Source: Aquimarina spongiae (GTDB lineage Bacteria; Bacteroidota; Bacteroidia; Flavobacteriales; Flavobacteriaceae). From it: a stretch of DNA of 64,000 nt. Below, in pieces: positions 52,737-61,771 of this stretch. The stretch covers positions 62,001 through 126,000 of the forward strand of contig NZ_FQYP01000001.1 in NCBI RefSeq assembly GCF_900141785.1, given 5' to 3'. The position numbers were made by a program, and so were the translations under genes. Numbering within the stretch: the first letter of the stretch is position 1; every line of letters starts with the position of its first letter. The notes beneath the pieces are model-generated. The model ran no database searches. It saw only the letters and a list, made by a program, of their open reading frames with translations, and was not told the origin of the DNA.

Positions 52737-55001
52737 ATGAAAATAGTATACATAAATATCGTCATCGTGCTATTTCTTTGGTCCTGTAAAAAGGAACAAA
52801 TCAAGAGACAAAATAATGATTTTGCCGAATCATTATTGACCTCATATGTAAATACTTTTATAGGAACCGATGGTCCCGGGAATACCTATCCCGGGGCTAC
52901 GCTTCCTTTTGGAATGGTGCAGTTAAGCCCAGATATCGGGATTCCCGGATGGGATCGTATAGCAGGGTACTATTATCAAGATTCTATCATTAGTGGTTTT
53001 TCTCATACGCATCTTACGGGCACCGGAGCTGGCGATTTGTATGATATTCTGGTAATGCCTACCAATAGTAGGTTTTCAGAAAGGATAAAAGAAAATAACT
53101 ATAAGCCATTTTCTAAATTCAGTCATGAAAATGAAAAATCATCTCCAGGCTATTATACGGTTGATTTATTAGACTATGGTATTAAAGCAGAACTCACTGC
53201 GACTAATAGGGTAGGAATACACCGATATACCTTTCCTAAAGATACAGCAACGGCAATACATATCGATTTGGGATATGCCCTTAATTGGGATAAACCTACA
53301 GATACCTTTATAGAAAAGGTGAATGATTCCACATTACAAGGATATCGCATGTCTACAGGTTGGGCAAAAGATCAGAGAGTGTATTTTGTCATGCAATTCT
53401 CTAAGCCATTTCAGAATTATACCATGTACACGGATGATCGTGAAATAACAACCTCATCAGTACAAGGTGAAAACACAAAAGCAGTAGTCCATTATCAGAC
53501 TTCAGACCAAGAACAAATTATCATAAAAACAGGTCTATCTACCGCAAATATTGAAGGGGCAATGGCCTCATTAGAACAAGAGACTGAAGGTTTTGATTTT
53601 GATCAGTACAAGGAAAAAGCACAGGAAACATGGGAGAAGGAATTACAAAAGATTAAAATCAAGACAGCAGATGCAGATAAGAGAGCGATATTCTATACGA
53701 TGATGTATCAGTCGATGTTGGCACCAACTTTATTAAGCGATACTAACGGAAACTATAAAGGAGCCAATGATACGATCGCCCAGGCTATTGGGTTTAACAG
53801 GTATGATACGTTTTCATTGTGGGATACCTTTAGAGCCGCACATCCATTGTACACGATTACTCAACCAGAACGTGTGCCAGATATGATTCAATCTCTTTTG
53901 GCACACTACAAAGAAACCGGCCTCTTACCTGTTTGGTCTATGCAAGGAAACGAAACCAACATGATGATTGGTTATCATGCGGTTCCGGTAATTGTAGATG
54001 CCTATTTTAAAGGATTTGATTTTGATGTCGAACTCGCTTATAAAGCTTGTAAAGAGAGTGCTATGGTAAACGACCGACAAATTGATGTATACAAGGATTT
54101 AGGGTATATCCCGATAGGAGAACATCATGAAAACTGGTCAGTTTCAAAAACATTAGAATATGCATATGATGACTGGTGTATCGCCATGTTTGCGAGAGAT
54201 TTGGGTAAACAAGAGGATTATGAATATTTCATGAGTCGATCCCAAAACTGGAAGAATATGTATAATGAGAAGAGGTCCTGGATACAACCCAAAAATGATA
54301 TAGGAGATTTTATAGAGCCTTTTATTCCTAAAGAATATACTACGTACTTCTGCGAGAGTAATGCTTGGCAATACTATTGGTTTGTACCCCAGGATATCGA
54401 TGGTTTGATTAAAAAGACAGGAGGCAAGGAACGATTTACACAAAAACTAGATTCCATGTTTTCTTATGATCCAGAACCTGGAGATAAATTACCCATTTTT
54501 AGTACAGGTATGATTGGTCAATATGCGCATGGTAACGAACCGAGCCATCATGTTGCTTTCTTGTATAATTATGTGAACCAGTCTTCTAAAACCCAGGAAT
54601 TGACTCAGGAGATTTTGTCAAAACAATATCAAAATCAACCTAATGGGCATTGTGGAAATGAGGATTGTGGGCAAATGTCATCTTGGTATATTTTTAGTTC
54701 TCTTGGTTTTTATCCGGTAAACCCAGCACAAGGAGCTTACCTTTTGACTTCCCCCATTTTTGAAGAAGCTACTATACAATTGCCAAAAGGAAAAGTTTTC
54801 ACGATTAAGACCAAAAACCGCTCTGCTCAGAATACATATATATCAAATGTTACTCTTAATGGAGAACCTCTAAAACAGCTGTTTATAACGCATAAAAACA
54901 TTTTAGCCGGAGGACTTTTGGAGTTTGAAATGAGTGATAAACCCAATGATTCGAAATTTATAAATATGGGATTGCCCGAAATAAATAAGATATATCAATG
55001 A
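52737..55001 (+). CDS. Second GH92 alpha-mannosidase, lipoprotein
   Basis: The 754-residue protein is anchored by a lipobox (LWS-C17) and covers the whole GH92 domain: VNTFIGTDGPGNTYPGATLP, WDTFRAAHPL, YAHGNEPSHHVAFLYNY and GNEDCGQMSSWYIFSSLGFY. It is clearly a paralogue of the first gene of the run but diverged throughout, which suggests a different mannose linkage rather than a recent duplication. It overlaps the glycosylasparaginase gene by 4 bp (ATGA). Confidence 0.95.
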   Translation: MKIVYINIVIVLFLWSCKKEQIKRQNNDFAESLLTSYVNTFIGTDGPGNTYPGATLPFGMVQLSPDIGIPGWDRIAGYYYQDSIISGFSHTHLTGTGAGDLYDILVMPTNSRFSERIKENNYKPFSKFSHENEKSSPGYYTVDLLDYGIKAELTATNRVGIHRYTFPKDTATAIHIDLGYALNWDKPTDTFIEKVNDSTLQGYRMSTGWAKDQRVYFVMQFSKPFQNYTMYTDDREITTSSVQGENTKAVVHYQTSDQEQIIIKTGLSTANIEGAMASLEQETEGFDFDQYKEKAQETWEKELQKIKIKTADADKRAIFYTMMYQSMLAPTLLSDTNGNYKGANDTIAQAIGFNRYDTFSLWDTFRAAHPLYTITQPERVPDMIQSLLAHYKETGLLPVWSMQGNETNMMIGYHAVPVIVDAYFKGFDFDVELAYKACKESAMVNDRQIDVYKDLGYIPIGEHHENWSVSKTLEYAYDDWCIAMFARDLGKQEDYEYFMSRSQNWKNMYNEKRSWIQPKNDIGDFIEPFIPKEYTTYFCESNAWQYYWFVPQDIDGLIKKTGGKERFTQKLDSMFSYDPEPGDKLPIFSTGMIGQYAHGNEPSHHVAFLYNYVNQSSKTQELTQEILSKQYQNQPNGHCGNEDCGQMSSWYIFSSLGFYPVNPAQGAYLLTSPIFEEATIQLPKGKVFTIKTKNRSAQNTYISNVTLNGEPLKQLFITHKNILAGGLLEFEMSDKPNDSKFINMGLPEINKIYQ

Positions 55002-56002
55002 TAGTAAGAAATTATACATACCGCTTTTCAATGCTAATGCTGATCGCTGTTTTTTTGAGTTGTAACAATGACAAAAAGACCGAGGATATTATTGTAGAAA
55101 AGAAAGCAGTAGTTGATACAGTAAAGCCAGTAGTGATTTCCACCTGGAACCACGGCGTCCCTGCCAATGAAGAAGCTTGGAAAGTGTTAGCGGCAGGCGG
55201 AAATGCACTAGATGCGGTAGAGTTGGGTGTACGAACTGCTGAAGCAAATCCGGATATTCAAACCGTTGGATTAGGAGGTTTTCCTGATCGTGAAGGTAAT
55301 GTTACTCTTGATGCATGTATTATGGATCATAAGAGCAACTGCGGAGCTGTATCGTTTTTGCAACATATAAAACATCCAATTTCTGTGGCTCGTAAGGTTA
55401 TGGAAAAGACACCGCATATTATGCTTACCGGAGAAGGAGCCTTACAGTTTGCTTTAGAACAAGGGTTTGAGAAAGAAAACTTACTTACTCCAGCTTCCAA
55501 AAAGGCATATGAAGATTGGTTACAAAAATCAAATTATAAGCCTATTATTAATATAGAAAACCACGATACCATCAGTATGCTAGCATTAGATCAAGATGGT
55601 AATTTGTCGGGGGCATGTACCACAAGTGGAGCTGCCTGGAAAATGCATGGAAGAGTGGGAGATTCTCCAATAATTGGGGCTGGATTGTTCCTGGATAATG
55701 AGGTGGGAGCCGCCGCGGCTACGGGACTTGGCGAAGCCGTAATCAGAACTGCAGGAAGCGCTATGGTAGTAGAGCTCATGCGACAAGGGAAATCTCCTTA
55801 CCAAGCCTGCAAAGAAGTTGTAGAACGAATCTATAACATACATAAAAATCACAGTGATTTAGAATATTTACAGGTGGGCTTTATTGCACTAAATAAAAAG
55901 GGTGAATATGGCTCTTATTGCCTGAGACCAGGATTTAATTTTGCTATTAAGAATGCTTTTGTTGACAATGAACTGAAGAATGCACAGTATAAGATAAACT
56001 AA
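54998..56002 (+). CDS. N4-(beta-N-acetylglucosaminyl)-L-asparaginase (glycosylasparaginase)
   Basis: The 334-residue Ntn hydrolase is made as a precursor and self-cleaves before a threonine. The site is HD-T191 in IENHDTISMLALDQDGNLSG, so T191 becomes the N-terminal nucleophile of the beta chain. GACTTSGAAWKMHGRVGDSP and GAGLFLDNEVGAAAATG are the conserved substrate-binding parts. A lipobox (FLS-C22) predicts periplasmic or outer-membrane attachment. It splits GlcNAc-Asn, the final linkage of N-glycoproteins, which is the strongest sign that this operon targets N-glycans. Confidence 0.93.
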   Translation: MIVRNYTYRFSMLMLIAVFLSCNNDKKTEDIIVEKKAVVDTVKPVVISTWNHGVPANEEAWKVLAAGGNALDAVELGVRTAEANPDIQTVGLGGFPDREGNVTLDACIMDHKSNCGAVSFLQHIKHPISVARKVMEKTPHIMLTGEGALQFALEQGFEKENLLTPASKKAYEDWLQKSNYKPIINIENHDTISMLALDQDGNLSGACTTSGAAWKMHGRVGDSPIIGAGLFLDNEVGAAAATGLGEAVIRTAGSAMVVELMRQGKSPYQACKEVVERIYNIHKNHSDLEYLQVGFIALNKKGEYGSYCLRPGFNFAIKNAFVDNELKNAQYKIN

Positions 56003-56035
56003 GAATTTAATGGTATAACCAAAAGAAATCAACAC

Positions 56036-58408
56036 ATGAAAAAGAGACAAGCGTTGATGTACTTTTTGATTTTTTTTACTGCCGCAATTTTAATAAGGTG
56101 GATGCTATCTTCTCCAAATGAGGAGTATGTAGCACTCAAAAATAGCGCGGAGATAAGTACAAGCACAGACCAGGCTGGAACAGAAGGAGATTTGGAACAA
56201 GCGATACCTGATAACATTAACTATAGTTTTCATGTAAAACCAATTCTATCTGACAAATGTTTTGCCTGCCATGGACCCGACGAAGCGACCATGGAGAGTG
56301 GACTTCGATTTGATACCAAAGACGGAGCATATGTTGCTTTGGGAGAAAATAAAGATCGTTATGCGGTAATCCCTGGGGATATTGCTAATAGCGAAATGAT
56401 AAAGAGAATTTATTCTGAAGAAGCCCATAAAATTATGCCTCCAGAGGATTCTAATTTAACGCTAAGCAACTACGAAAAAGAAGTTTTGAAAAAATGGATA
56501 GAACAAGGAGCGAAATGGGATTCGCATTGGTCGTTTAAAGTTCCAGAAAAACCTTCGATTCCTAAAGTAGTAAATCAAAATTGGACCAATAATGAAATTG
56601 ATTTTTTCATTCTTAAACGATTAGAAAACGAGAAACTTAAGCCGGCGGGTCGAGCTGAAAAAGAAAGGCTAATAAGAAGAGTATCTTTTGATCTGATAGG
56701 CTTGCCACCAACTATTAAAGAAATAGAAGATTTTGTAAAGGACACATCGTCAAATGCCTTTGCAAAAGTAGTAGATCGATTATTGAGTGACAAGGCATAT
56801 GGCGAGCGCATGGCACTAGACTGGATGGAAGTATCCCGATACGCCGATACCCATGGATATCAGGATGATTTAGAACGCACCATGTGGCCATGGAGAGATT
56901 GGGTAATCCATGCTTTTAATGAAAATCTGGCGTATGACAAATTTGTAAAATGGCAATTGGCAGGAGACCAAATTGATAATGCAAGTTTAGAACAAATAGT
57001 AGCCTCTGGGTTTAATCGAAATCATAAAATCACCCAAGAAGGTGGGGTTATAGACGAAGAGTATCGTGTAGAATATGTAATGGATAGAACCAATACTACT
57101 GCAAAAGCATTTATGGGGCTTACCATGGAATGTGCACGTTGTCACGATCATAAATATGACCCAATTTCTCAGAAAGAGTTCTATGGGATGTATAGCTTTT
57201 TCAATCAGTTGAACGAAAAGGGGCAAATGGATTATGGAGAAATACCTGAACCGTATATCACCCTGGATAAAAACACAATTGATGCTAAGCTATCATTTAT
57301 GAATATACCTGATTCTATTGCAGAAGTTAAATTGATGGTAATGAAAGATGAAAAGGGAATACGAAAAAACAAATTATTAAACCGTGGCCTTTATGATGCT
57401 CCAGGAGAGGAAGTACCTTATGCCTTGCCAGAAAATGTACTTCCATTTTCAGAGGAGTACAGTAAAGATAGATTAGGATTGGCTACTTGGTTTTTTGATG
57501 ATAAAAATCCTTTAACCGCAAGAGTAATTGTAAATCGATTGTGGCAACAAATGTTCGGAACCGGGATTGTAGCTACCGCCGATGATTTTGGTAATCAGGG
57601 AGCGTTACCCACACATCCAGAACTATTAGATTGGTTGGCCGTTACTTTTAAAGAAGAAGGTTGGGATATTAAACGTATGCTGAAAAGAATGGCTTTGTCC
57701 GCTACATATCAGCAAAACTCTAAAATCACTCCAGAGTTGTTAGAAAAAGATCCAGAAAACCAATTGTTGGCCAGAGGAGTTCGATATAAATTACCTGCCG
57801 AGGCTATTCGTGATAATGCACTTGCTGCTAGCGGGTTGCTGGTGGAGAAAGTGGGAGGTCCAAGCGTAAAACCTTACCAACCCAGCGGCCTTTGGGCCGA
57901 GACTACCTCTGGAGTTGGTCTTACCGAGTATATCCAAGACAAGGGAGAAGGGTTGTATAGAAGAAGTTTGTATACTTTTTGGAAACGTACAGTGCCTCCT
58001 CCTTCAATGCTCACTTTTGATGCAGCTTCAAGAGATTTTTGTACGGTACAACGACAAAAAACCAGTACACCCCTGCAAGCGTTGGTGTTGATGAACGATC
58101 CACAATTTATAGAAGCTTCAGAGGTAATGGCTATTCAAGTATTAAAGGATAATTCTTCTTCAGAGACAAAAAAGATTGAAACCTTATTTCAGAAAATAAC
58201 TTCACGGAAACCAGATGAGTCAGAAGTAAATAAGTTATCGGCATACTTGAATGAACAACGACAAGAAAGTACTGAAAACGAGATGACAAAAGAGCTTTCA
58301 GAAAACATCCGAGAATTACCAAAAGGTATTGATGAAAAGGAGTATAAGGCGTATACGGCTTTAGTTAGTTTATTATTCAACTTAGATGAAACGATTACCA
58401 AAAGTTAA
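56036..58408 (+). CDS. PSD1-type protein: planctomycete-type cytochrome c, DUF1549 and DUF1553
   Basis: The 790-residue exported protein has an N-terminal hydrophobic anchor (~8-24). A planctomycete-type cytochrome domain (~65-155) has heme site C75-x2-C78-H79. DUF1549 (~185-390) contains a second C-x-x-C-H in MECARCHDHKYDP, and DUF1553 (~475-740) shows RVIVNRLWQQMFGTGIV and SATYQQNSK. The domain set is typical of Planctomycetes and is always paired with a DUF1501 protein, as here. It is presumably a periplasmic redox enzyme acting on sugars or related compounds, but no reaction is known. Confidence 0.9.
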   Translation: MKKRQALMYFLIFFTAAILIRWMLSSPNEEYVALKNSAEISTSTDQAGTEGDLEQAIPDNINYSFHVKPILSDKCFACHGPDEATMESGLRFDTKDGAYVALGENKDRYAVIPGDIANSEMIKRIYSEEAHKIMPPEDSNLTLSNYEKEVLKKWIEQGAKWDSHWSFKVPEKPSIPKVVNQNWTNNEIDFFILKRLENEKLKPAGRAEKERLIRRVSFDLIGLPPTIKEIEDFVKDTSSNAFAKVVDRLLSDKAYGERMALDWMEVSRYADTHGYQDDLERTMWPWRDWVIHAFNENLAYDKFVKWQLAGDQIDNASLEQIVASGFNRNHKITQEGGVIDEEYRVEYVMDRTNTTAKAFMGLTMECARCHDHKYDPISQKEFYGMYSFFNQLNEKGQMDYGEIPEPYITLDKNTIDAKLSFMNIPDSIAEVKLMVMKDEKGIRKNKLLNRGLYDAPGEEVPYALPENVLPFSEEYSKDRLGLATWFFDDKNPLTARVIVNRLWQQMFGTGIVATADDFGNQGALPTHPELLDWLAVTFKEEGWDIKRMLKRMALSATYQQNSKITPELLEKDPENQLLARGVRYKLPAEAIRDNALAASGLLVEKVGGPSVKPYQPSGLWAETTSGVGLTEYIQDKGEGLYRRSLYTFWKRTVPPPSMLTFDAASRDFCTVQRQKTSTPLQALVLMNDPQFIEASEVMAIQVLKDNSSSETKKIETLFQKITSRKPDESEVNKLSAYLNEQRQESTENEMTKELSENIRELPKGIDEKEYKAYTALVSLLFNLDETITKS

Positions 58409-58413
58409 GAGTC

Positions 58414-59886
58414 ATGAACGAGTTATTCAAGCATTTTAATAATAACAACAGAAGACATTTCTTAAAGAAAGTAGGATTAGGTATTGGTGGATTAGCTTTA
58501 GGTTCTTTGATTGATCCCACACAAATGTTTCGCTCTCCGGATACTGCTCAGCATTTGGACTTAAGCCCGGGTTCATTAAAATTACCACATTTTGCACCAA
58601 AGGCAAAAAAAGTGATTTACCTTTTCCAAAGTGGAGGGCCTTCGCAACTGGATCTGTTTGATTACAAACCAAAATTAACAGACATGAGAGGGCAGGATTT
58701 GCCAGAGTCTGTTAGAAAAGGTCAGCGATTAACGGGGATGACCTCTGGTCAGGCTAGTTTTCCTTTGGCAGATAGTAATTTTACATTCAAACAATATGGA
58801 GAATCCAGAGCATGGGTAAGTAGTTTGATGCCTTATGTTTCTAAAGTGGTAGATGAATTGTGTTTCATAAAATCTATGCAAACAGATGCCATCAATCATG
58901 ATCCTGCGATTACTTTTTTTCAGACAGGATCACAACAATCTGGTAGACCCAGTATAGGATCATGGATGAGTTATGGTTTAGGGAGTCTCAATAATAACCT
59001 CCCTGCCTTTTCGGTATTATTAAGTAGAGGTACAGGACGGCCCAACGCGCAACCTTTGTATTCTAAACTCTGGGGGAATGGTTTCTTAAGTTCTCTTCAT
59101 CAGGGAGTTCAATTCCGATCAGGAAAAGATCCGGTATTGTATTTAAAAGATCCCGAAGGGATGTCCAGATTAGATCGCAGAAAAATGTTGGACTATTTAA
59201 GTGAGCTGAACCATAAGCAGGAATCAGAATTTGGCGATCCTGAAATCAATAGCCGTATTGCCCAATATGAAATGGCTTACAGAATGCAAACTTCTGTTCC
59301 TGAAACAATGAATATAGATGATGAACCGGATCATATTTTCAGGATGTATGGTCCTGACTCTCAAGTTCCGGGAACTTTTGCTGCCAATTGCATACTAGCC
59401 AGGCGTTTAATAGAAAAAGATGTACGTTTTGTACAGTTATACCATATGGGATGGGATCAGCACGACAACCTTCCTACACAAATCGAGAAACAGGCCAGAG
59501 ATGTAGATCAGGCATCTGCAGCACTTATTTTGGACTTAAAACAAAGGGGATTACTAGAAGAAACCTTGGTGATATGGGGTGGCGAGTTTGGAAGAACGAA
59601 TTATAGCCAGGGAACATTAACCGATACCAATTATGGTCGGGACCATCATCCAAGATCTTTTACCATTTTTATGGCAGGAGGAGGTGTAAAACCTGGATTT
59701 ACCTATGGGGAGACAGACGAACTAGGATATAATGTAGTAAAAGACCCAGTACATATTCATGACTTTCAAGCCACATTAATGCACCTTATGGGAATCGATC
59801 ATACCAAGTTTACCTTTAAGCACCAGGGGAGAAGATTCCGATTAACCGATGTGCATGGTCATGTGATCAATGATATTATTGCTTAA
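58414..59886 (+). CDS. DUF1501 protein with Tat signal
   Basis: The 490-residue protein has an N-terminal twin-arginine-type signal (NRRHFLKKVGLGIGGLALGSL), which suggests export in folded form, possibly with a cofactor. The rest is DUF1501, an alkaline phosphatase/sulfatase-like fold: FLFQSGGPSQLDLFDYKP-type start (YLFQSGGPSQLDLFD), HMGWDQHDNL, IWGGEFGRTN and DHHPRSFTIFMAGGG. These supply Asp and His ligands for metal. It starts 5 bp after its DUF1553 partner, the usual pairing. Confidence 0.92.
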   Translation: MNELFKHFNNNNRRHFLKKVGLGIGGLALGSLIDPTQMFRSPDTAQHLDLSPGSLKLPHFAPKAKKVIYLFQSGGPSQLDLFDYKPKLTDMRGQDLPESVRKGQRLTGMTSGQASFPLADSNFTFKQYGESRAWVSSLMPYVSKVVDELCFIKSMQTDAINHDPAITFFQTGSQQSGRPSIGSWMSYGLGSLNNNLPAFSVLLSRGTGRPNAQPLYSKLWGNGFLSSLHQGVQFRSGKDPVLYLKDPEGMSRLDRRKMLDYLSELNHKQESEFGDPEINSRIAQYEMAYRMQTSVPETMNIDDEPDHIFRMYGPDSQVPGTFAANCILARRLIEKDVRFVQLYHMGWDQHDNLPTQIEKQARDVDQASAALILDLKQRGLLEETLVIWGGEFGRTNYSQGTLTDTNYGRDHHPRSFTIFMAGGGVKPGFTYGETDELGYNVVKDPVHIHDFQATLMHLMGIDHTKFTFKHQGRRFRLTDVHGHVINDIIA

Positions 59887-59894
59887 TACATAAG

Positions 59895-60944
59895 ATGACC
59901 ATGAACAGAAGAAATTTTCTCCATAAATCGTTTTGTGTTAGTGCAGGAATGCTCACGTTGCCTATGTACGCTGGAGCATATCGATTTGATATGTCCAAAG
60001 ATTTGATCATTGGTCATAATACTCACCAATATAAGGTAGATCTCAATTGGGGGAATTTGAATGCTTCTGAAGTTCCCGTAAAGGATTGTCATGAGATTAT
60101 TCAGGATTCCAAAGGGCGGATTGTATTGCTTACCAATCATATAAAAAACAATATCATTATTTATGATAAATCTGGAAAGTTGCTGGATACTTGGGGAACA
60201 ACCTATCCGGGAGCACATGGATTAACACTAGCGGTAGAAAATGGTGAAGATTTTCTATTTATTACAGATTATGAACGGCATCAGGTGATCAAAACTACAA
60301 TAGATGGTAAGGTAGTACTGACGGTAGATTATCCAACGGATTCGGGTAAATACAAAACGAAAGAAGAGTATAAACCTACAGAGACTACGGTGCTAGAAAA
60401 TGGAGATTTTTATGTCGCCGATGGTTACGGGAATCAATTCATTTCTCATTATAATCACAAAGGAGAGTTATTAAATGTATTTGGAGGAAGAGGAACAGGA
60501 AATGATCAGTTTTTGAATGCCCATGGTATTTGTGTAGATCAAAGAGATAAAGAGAATCCAGTACTATTGATTACGGCAAGGGAACAGAATGTGTTAAAAA
60601 GATTTTCTCTAGCAGGTGAATACCTTTCTTCTATCGAAGTTCCAGGGGCTTTGATATGCAGGCCGGTCATTCATAAAGAGGAGATTTATTTTGCAGTACT
60701 AAAGTCCAAAGGATCCACTCATGATGCTTCCGGATTTCTTTTGATTATGAATGATAAGAATGAGGTGGTTTCATGTCCAGGTGCTACAAAACCGGTATAT
60801 GAGAATAATCAACTATCAGAATTGTATCAGTCTATAAAACTATTTCAGCATCCTCATGATGTATGTATAGATGAAGATGATAATATTTATGTAGCACAGT
60901 GGAACTCGGGACAAACATATCCGATAAAATTAACCCGAGTATGA
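59895..60944 (+). CDS. Exported NHL/six-bladed beta-propeller protein
   Basis: The 349-residue protein starts MTMNRRNFLHKSFCVSAGML, a Tat-like signal. The mature part has repeated propeller blades: GAHGLTLAVENGEDFLFITD, YVADGYGNQFISHYNHKGEL, FLNAHGICVDQRDKENPVLLI and HPHDVCIDEDDNIYVAQW. NHL-type propellers bind ligands or act as lyases and lactonases. It probably belongs with the DUF1553/DUF1501 pair. Its stop overlaps the next start (ATGA). Confidence 0.83.
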   Translation: MTMNRRNFLHKSFCVSAGMLTLPMYAGAYRFDMSKDLIIGHNTHQYKVDLNWGNLNASEVPVKDCHEIIQDSKGRIVLLTNHIKNNIIIYDKSGKLLDTWGTTYPGAHGLTLAVENGEDFLFITDYERHQVIKTTIDGKVVLTVDYPTDSGKYKTKEEYKPTETTVLENGDFYVADGYGNQFISHYNHKGELLNVFGGRGTGNDQFLNAHGICVDQRDKENPVLLITAREQNVLKRFSLAGEYLSSIEVPGALICRPVIHKEEIYFAVLKSKGSTHDASGFLLIMNDKNEVVSCPGATKPVYENNQLSELYQSIKLFQHPHDVCIDEDDNIYVAQWNSGQTYPIKLTRV

Positions 60945-61768
60945 GAATGTTAATAATCATATTAGGAGTAGTGATGTTGTATTCGTGTAATACGGATAAA
61001 AAGGATAGTGTAGAGCCGAAGACTTTTTTGCAGAGTAAAGAAATACAATTGGCTAATCCTAAAATTGAAGTAGATCACGTAATTATAGATAGTTCTTCTT
61101 TGATTACTGCTTCTTTGGGAGTGGATAATGCTAATATCTTTTACACGATTGACGGAGGAGAACCTACGCAAAAATCGAAAAAATACAAAGAAACCATAGT
61201 GGTTTCAGAACCTGGTAAATATACATTTAAAGCGTTTCATGAAGATTTTAAACCCAGTGAGACAGAAACGGTAACTTTTTATAAAAAAGGGATGGATGTA
61301 GCTCATTTTTCTATCATTTCTTCTTTGAATGAACAATATCCTGGACAAGGCGAAAACACATTGGTAAATCATAAAAAAGGAAGTTTGAATTTTAGAGATG
61401 GTCAATGGATTGGAGTAACAGAACCTTTTATAGCCGAAATTGACTTTAAACAAAAGATAGTTTTAGAATCTTTGGATATCAGCTTTTTAATTAATACTAA
61501 TGCCTGGATTTTTCCGATACAGAATATTACGATCAAAATTTCCAGGGATAGGGATAGTTTTGAATCGCTACCTGTGGATTTTTCAAATACTCCACTAACT
61601 CAAGATATTACTAGACTGGATAATGTTCATATTCCTGTACTAAAAGAATTGCGTAAAATGCGTGTTGAAATAGCGAATACCACATCAATTCCTGAGTGGC
61701 ATCAAGGTAAAGGAAACCCGGCCTGGCTTTTTATGGATGAATGGATTTTTAACACCAAAAAGAACTGA
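60941..61768 (+). CDS. Lipoprotein with chitobiase C-terminal-like and discoidin-like modules
   Basis: From the ATG at 60941 the protein has 275 residues and a lipobox (LYS-C). Residues ~40-115 form a chitobiase/hexosaminidase C-terminal-type domain: NIFYTIDGGEPTQKSKKYKE. The C-terminal part is beta-rich and ends in IPEWHQGKGNPAWLFMDEW, resembling the ends of discoidin-like sugar-binding domains. The next gene encodes the same two modules at its C-terminus. No catalytic domain: probably a glycan- or partner-binding subunit. Confidence 0.75.
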   Translation: MRMLIIILGVVMLYSCNTDKKDSVEPKTFLQSKEIQLANPKIEVDHVIIDSSSLITASLGVDNANIFYTIDGGEPTQKSKKYKETIVVSEPGKYTFKAFHEDFKPSETETVTFYKKGMDVAHFSIISSLNEQYPGQGENTLVNHKKGSLNFRDGQWIGVTEPFIAEIDFKQKIVLESLDISFLINTNAWIFPIQNITIKISRDRDSFESLPVDFSNTPLTQDITRLDNVHIPVLKELRKMRVEIANTTSIPEWHQGKGNPAWLFMDEWIFNTKKN

Positions 61769-61771
61769 TTT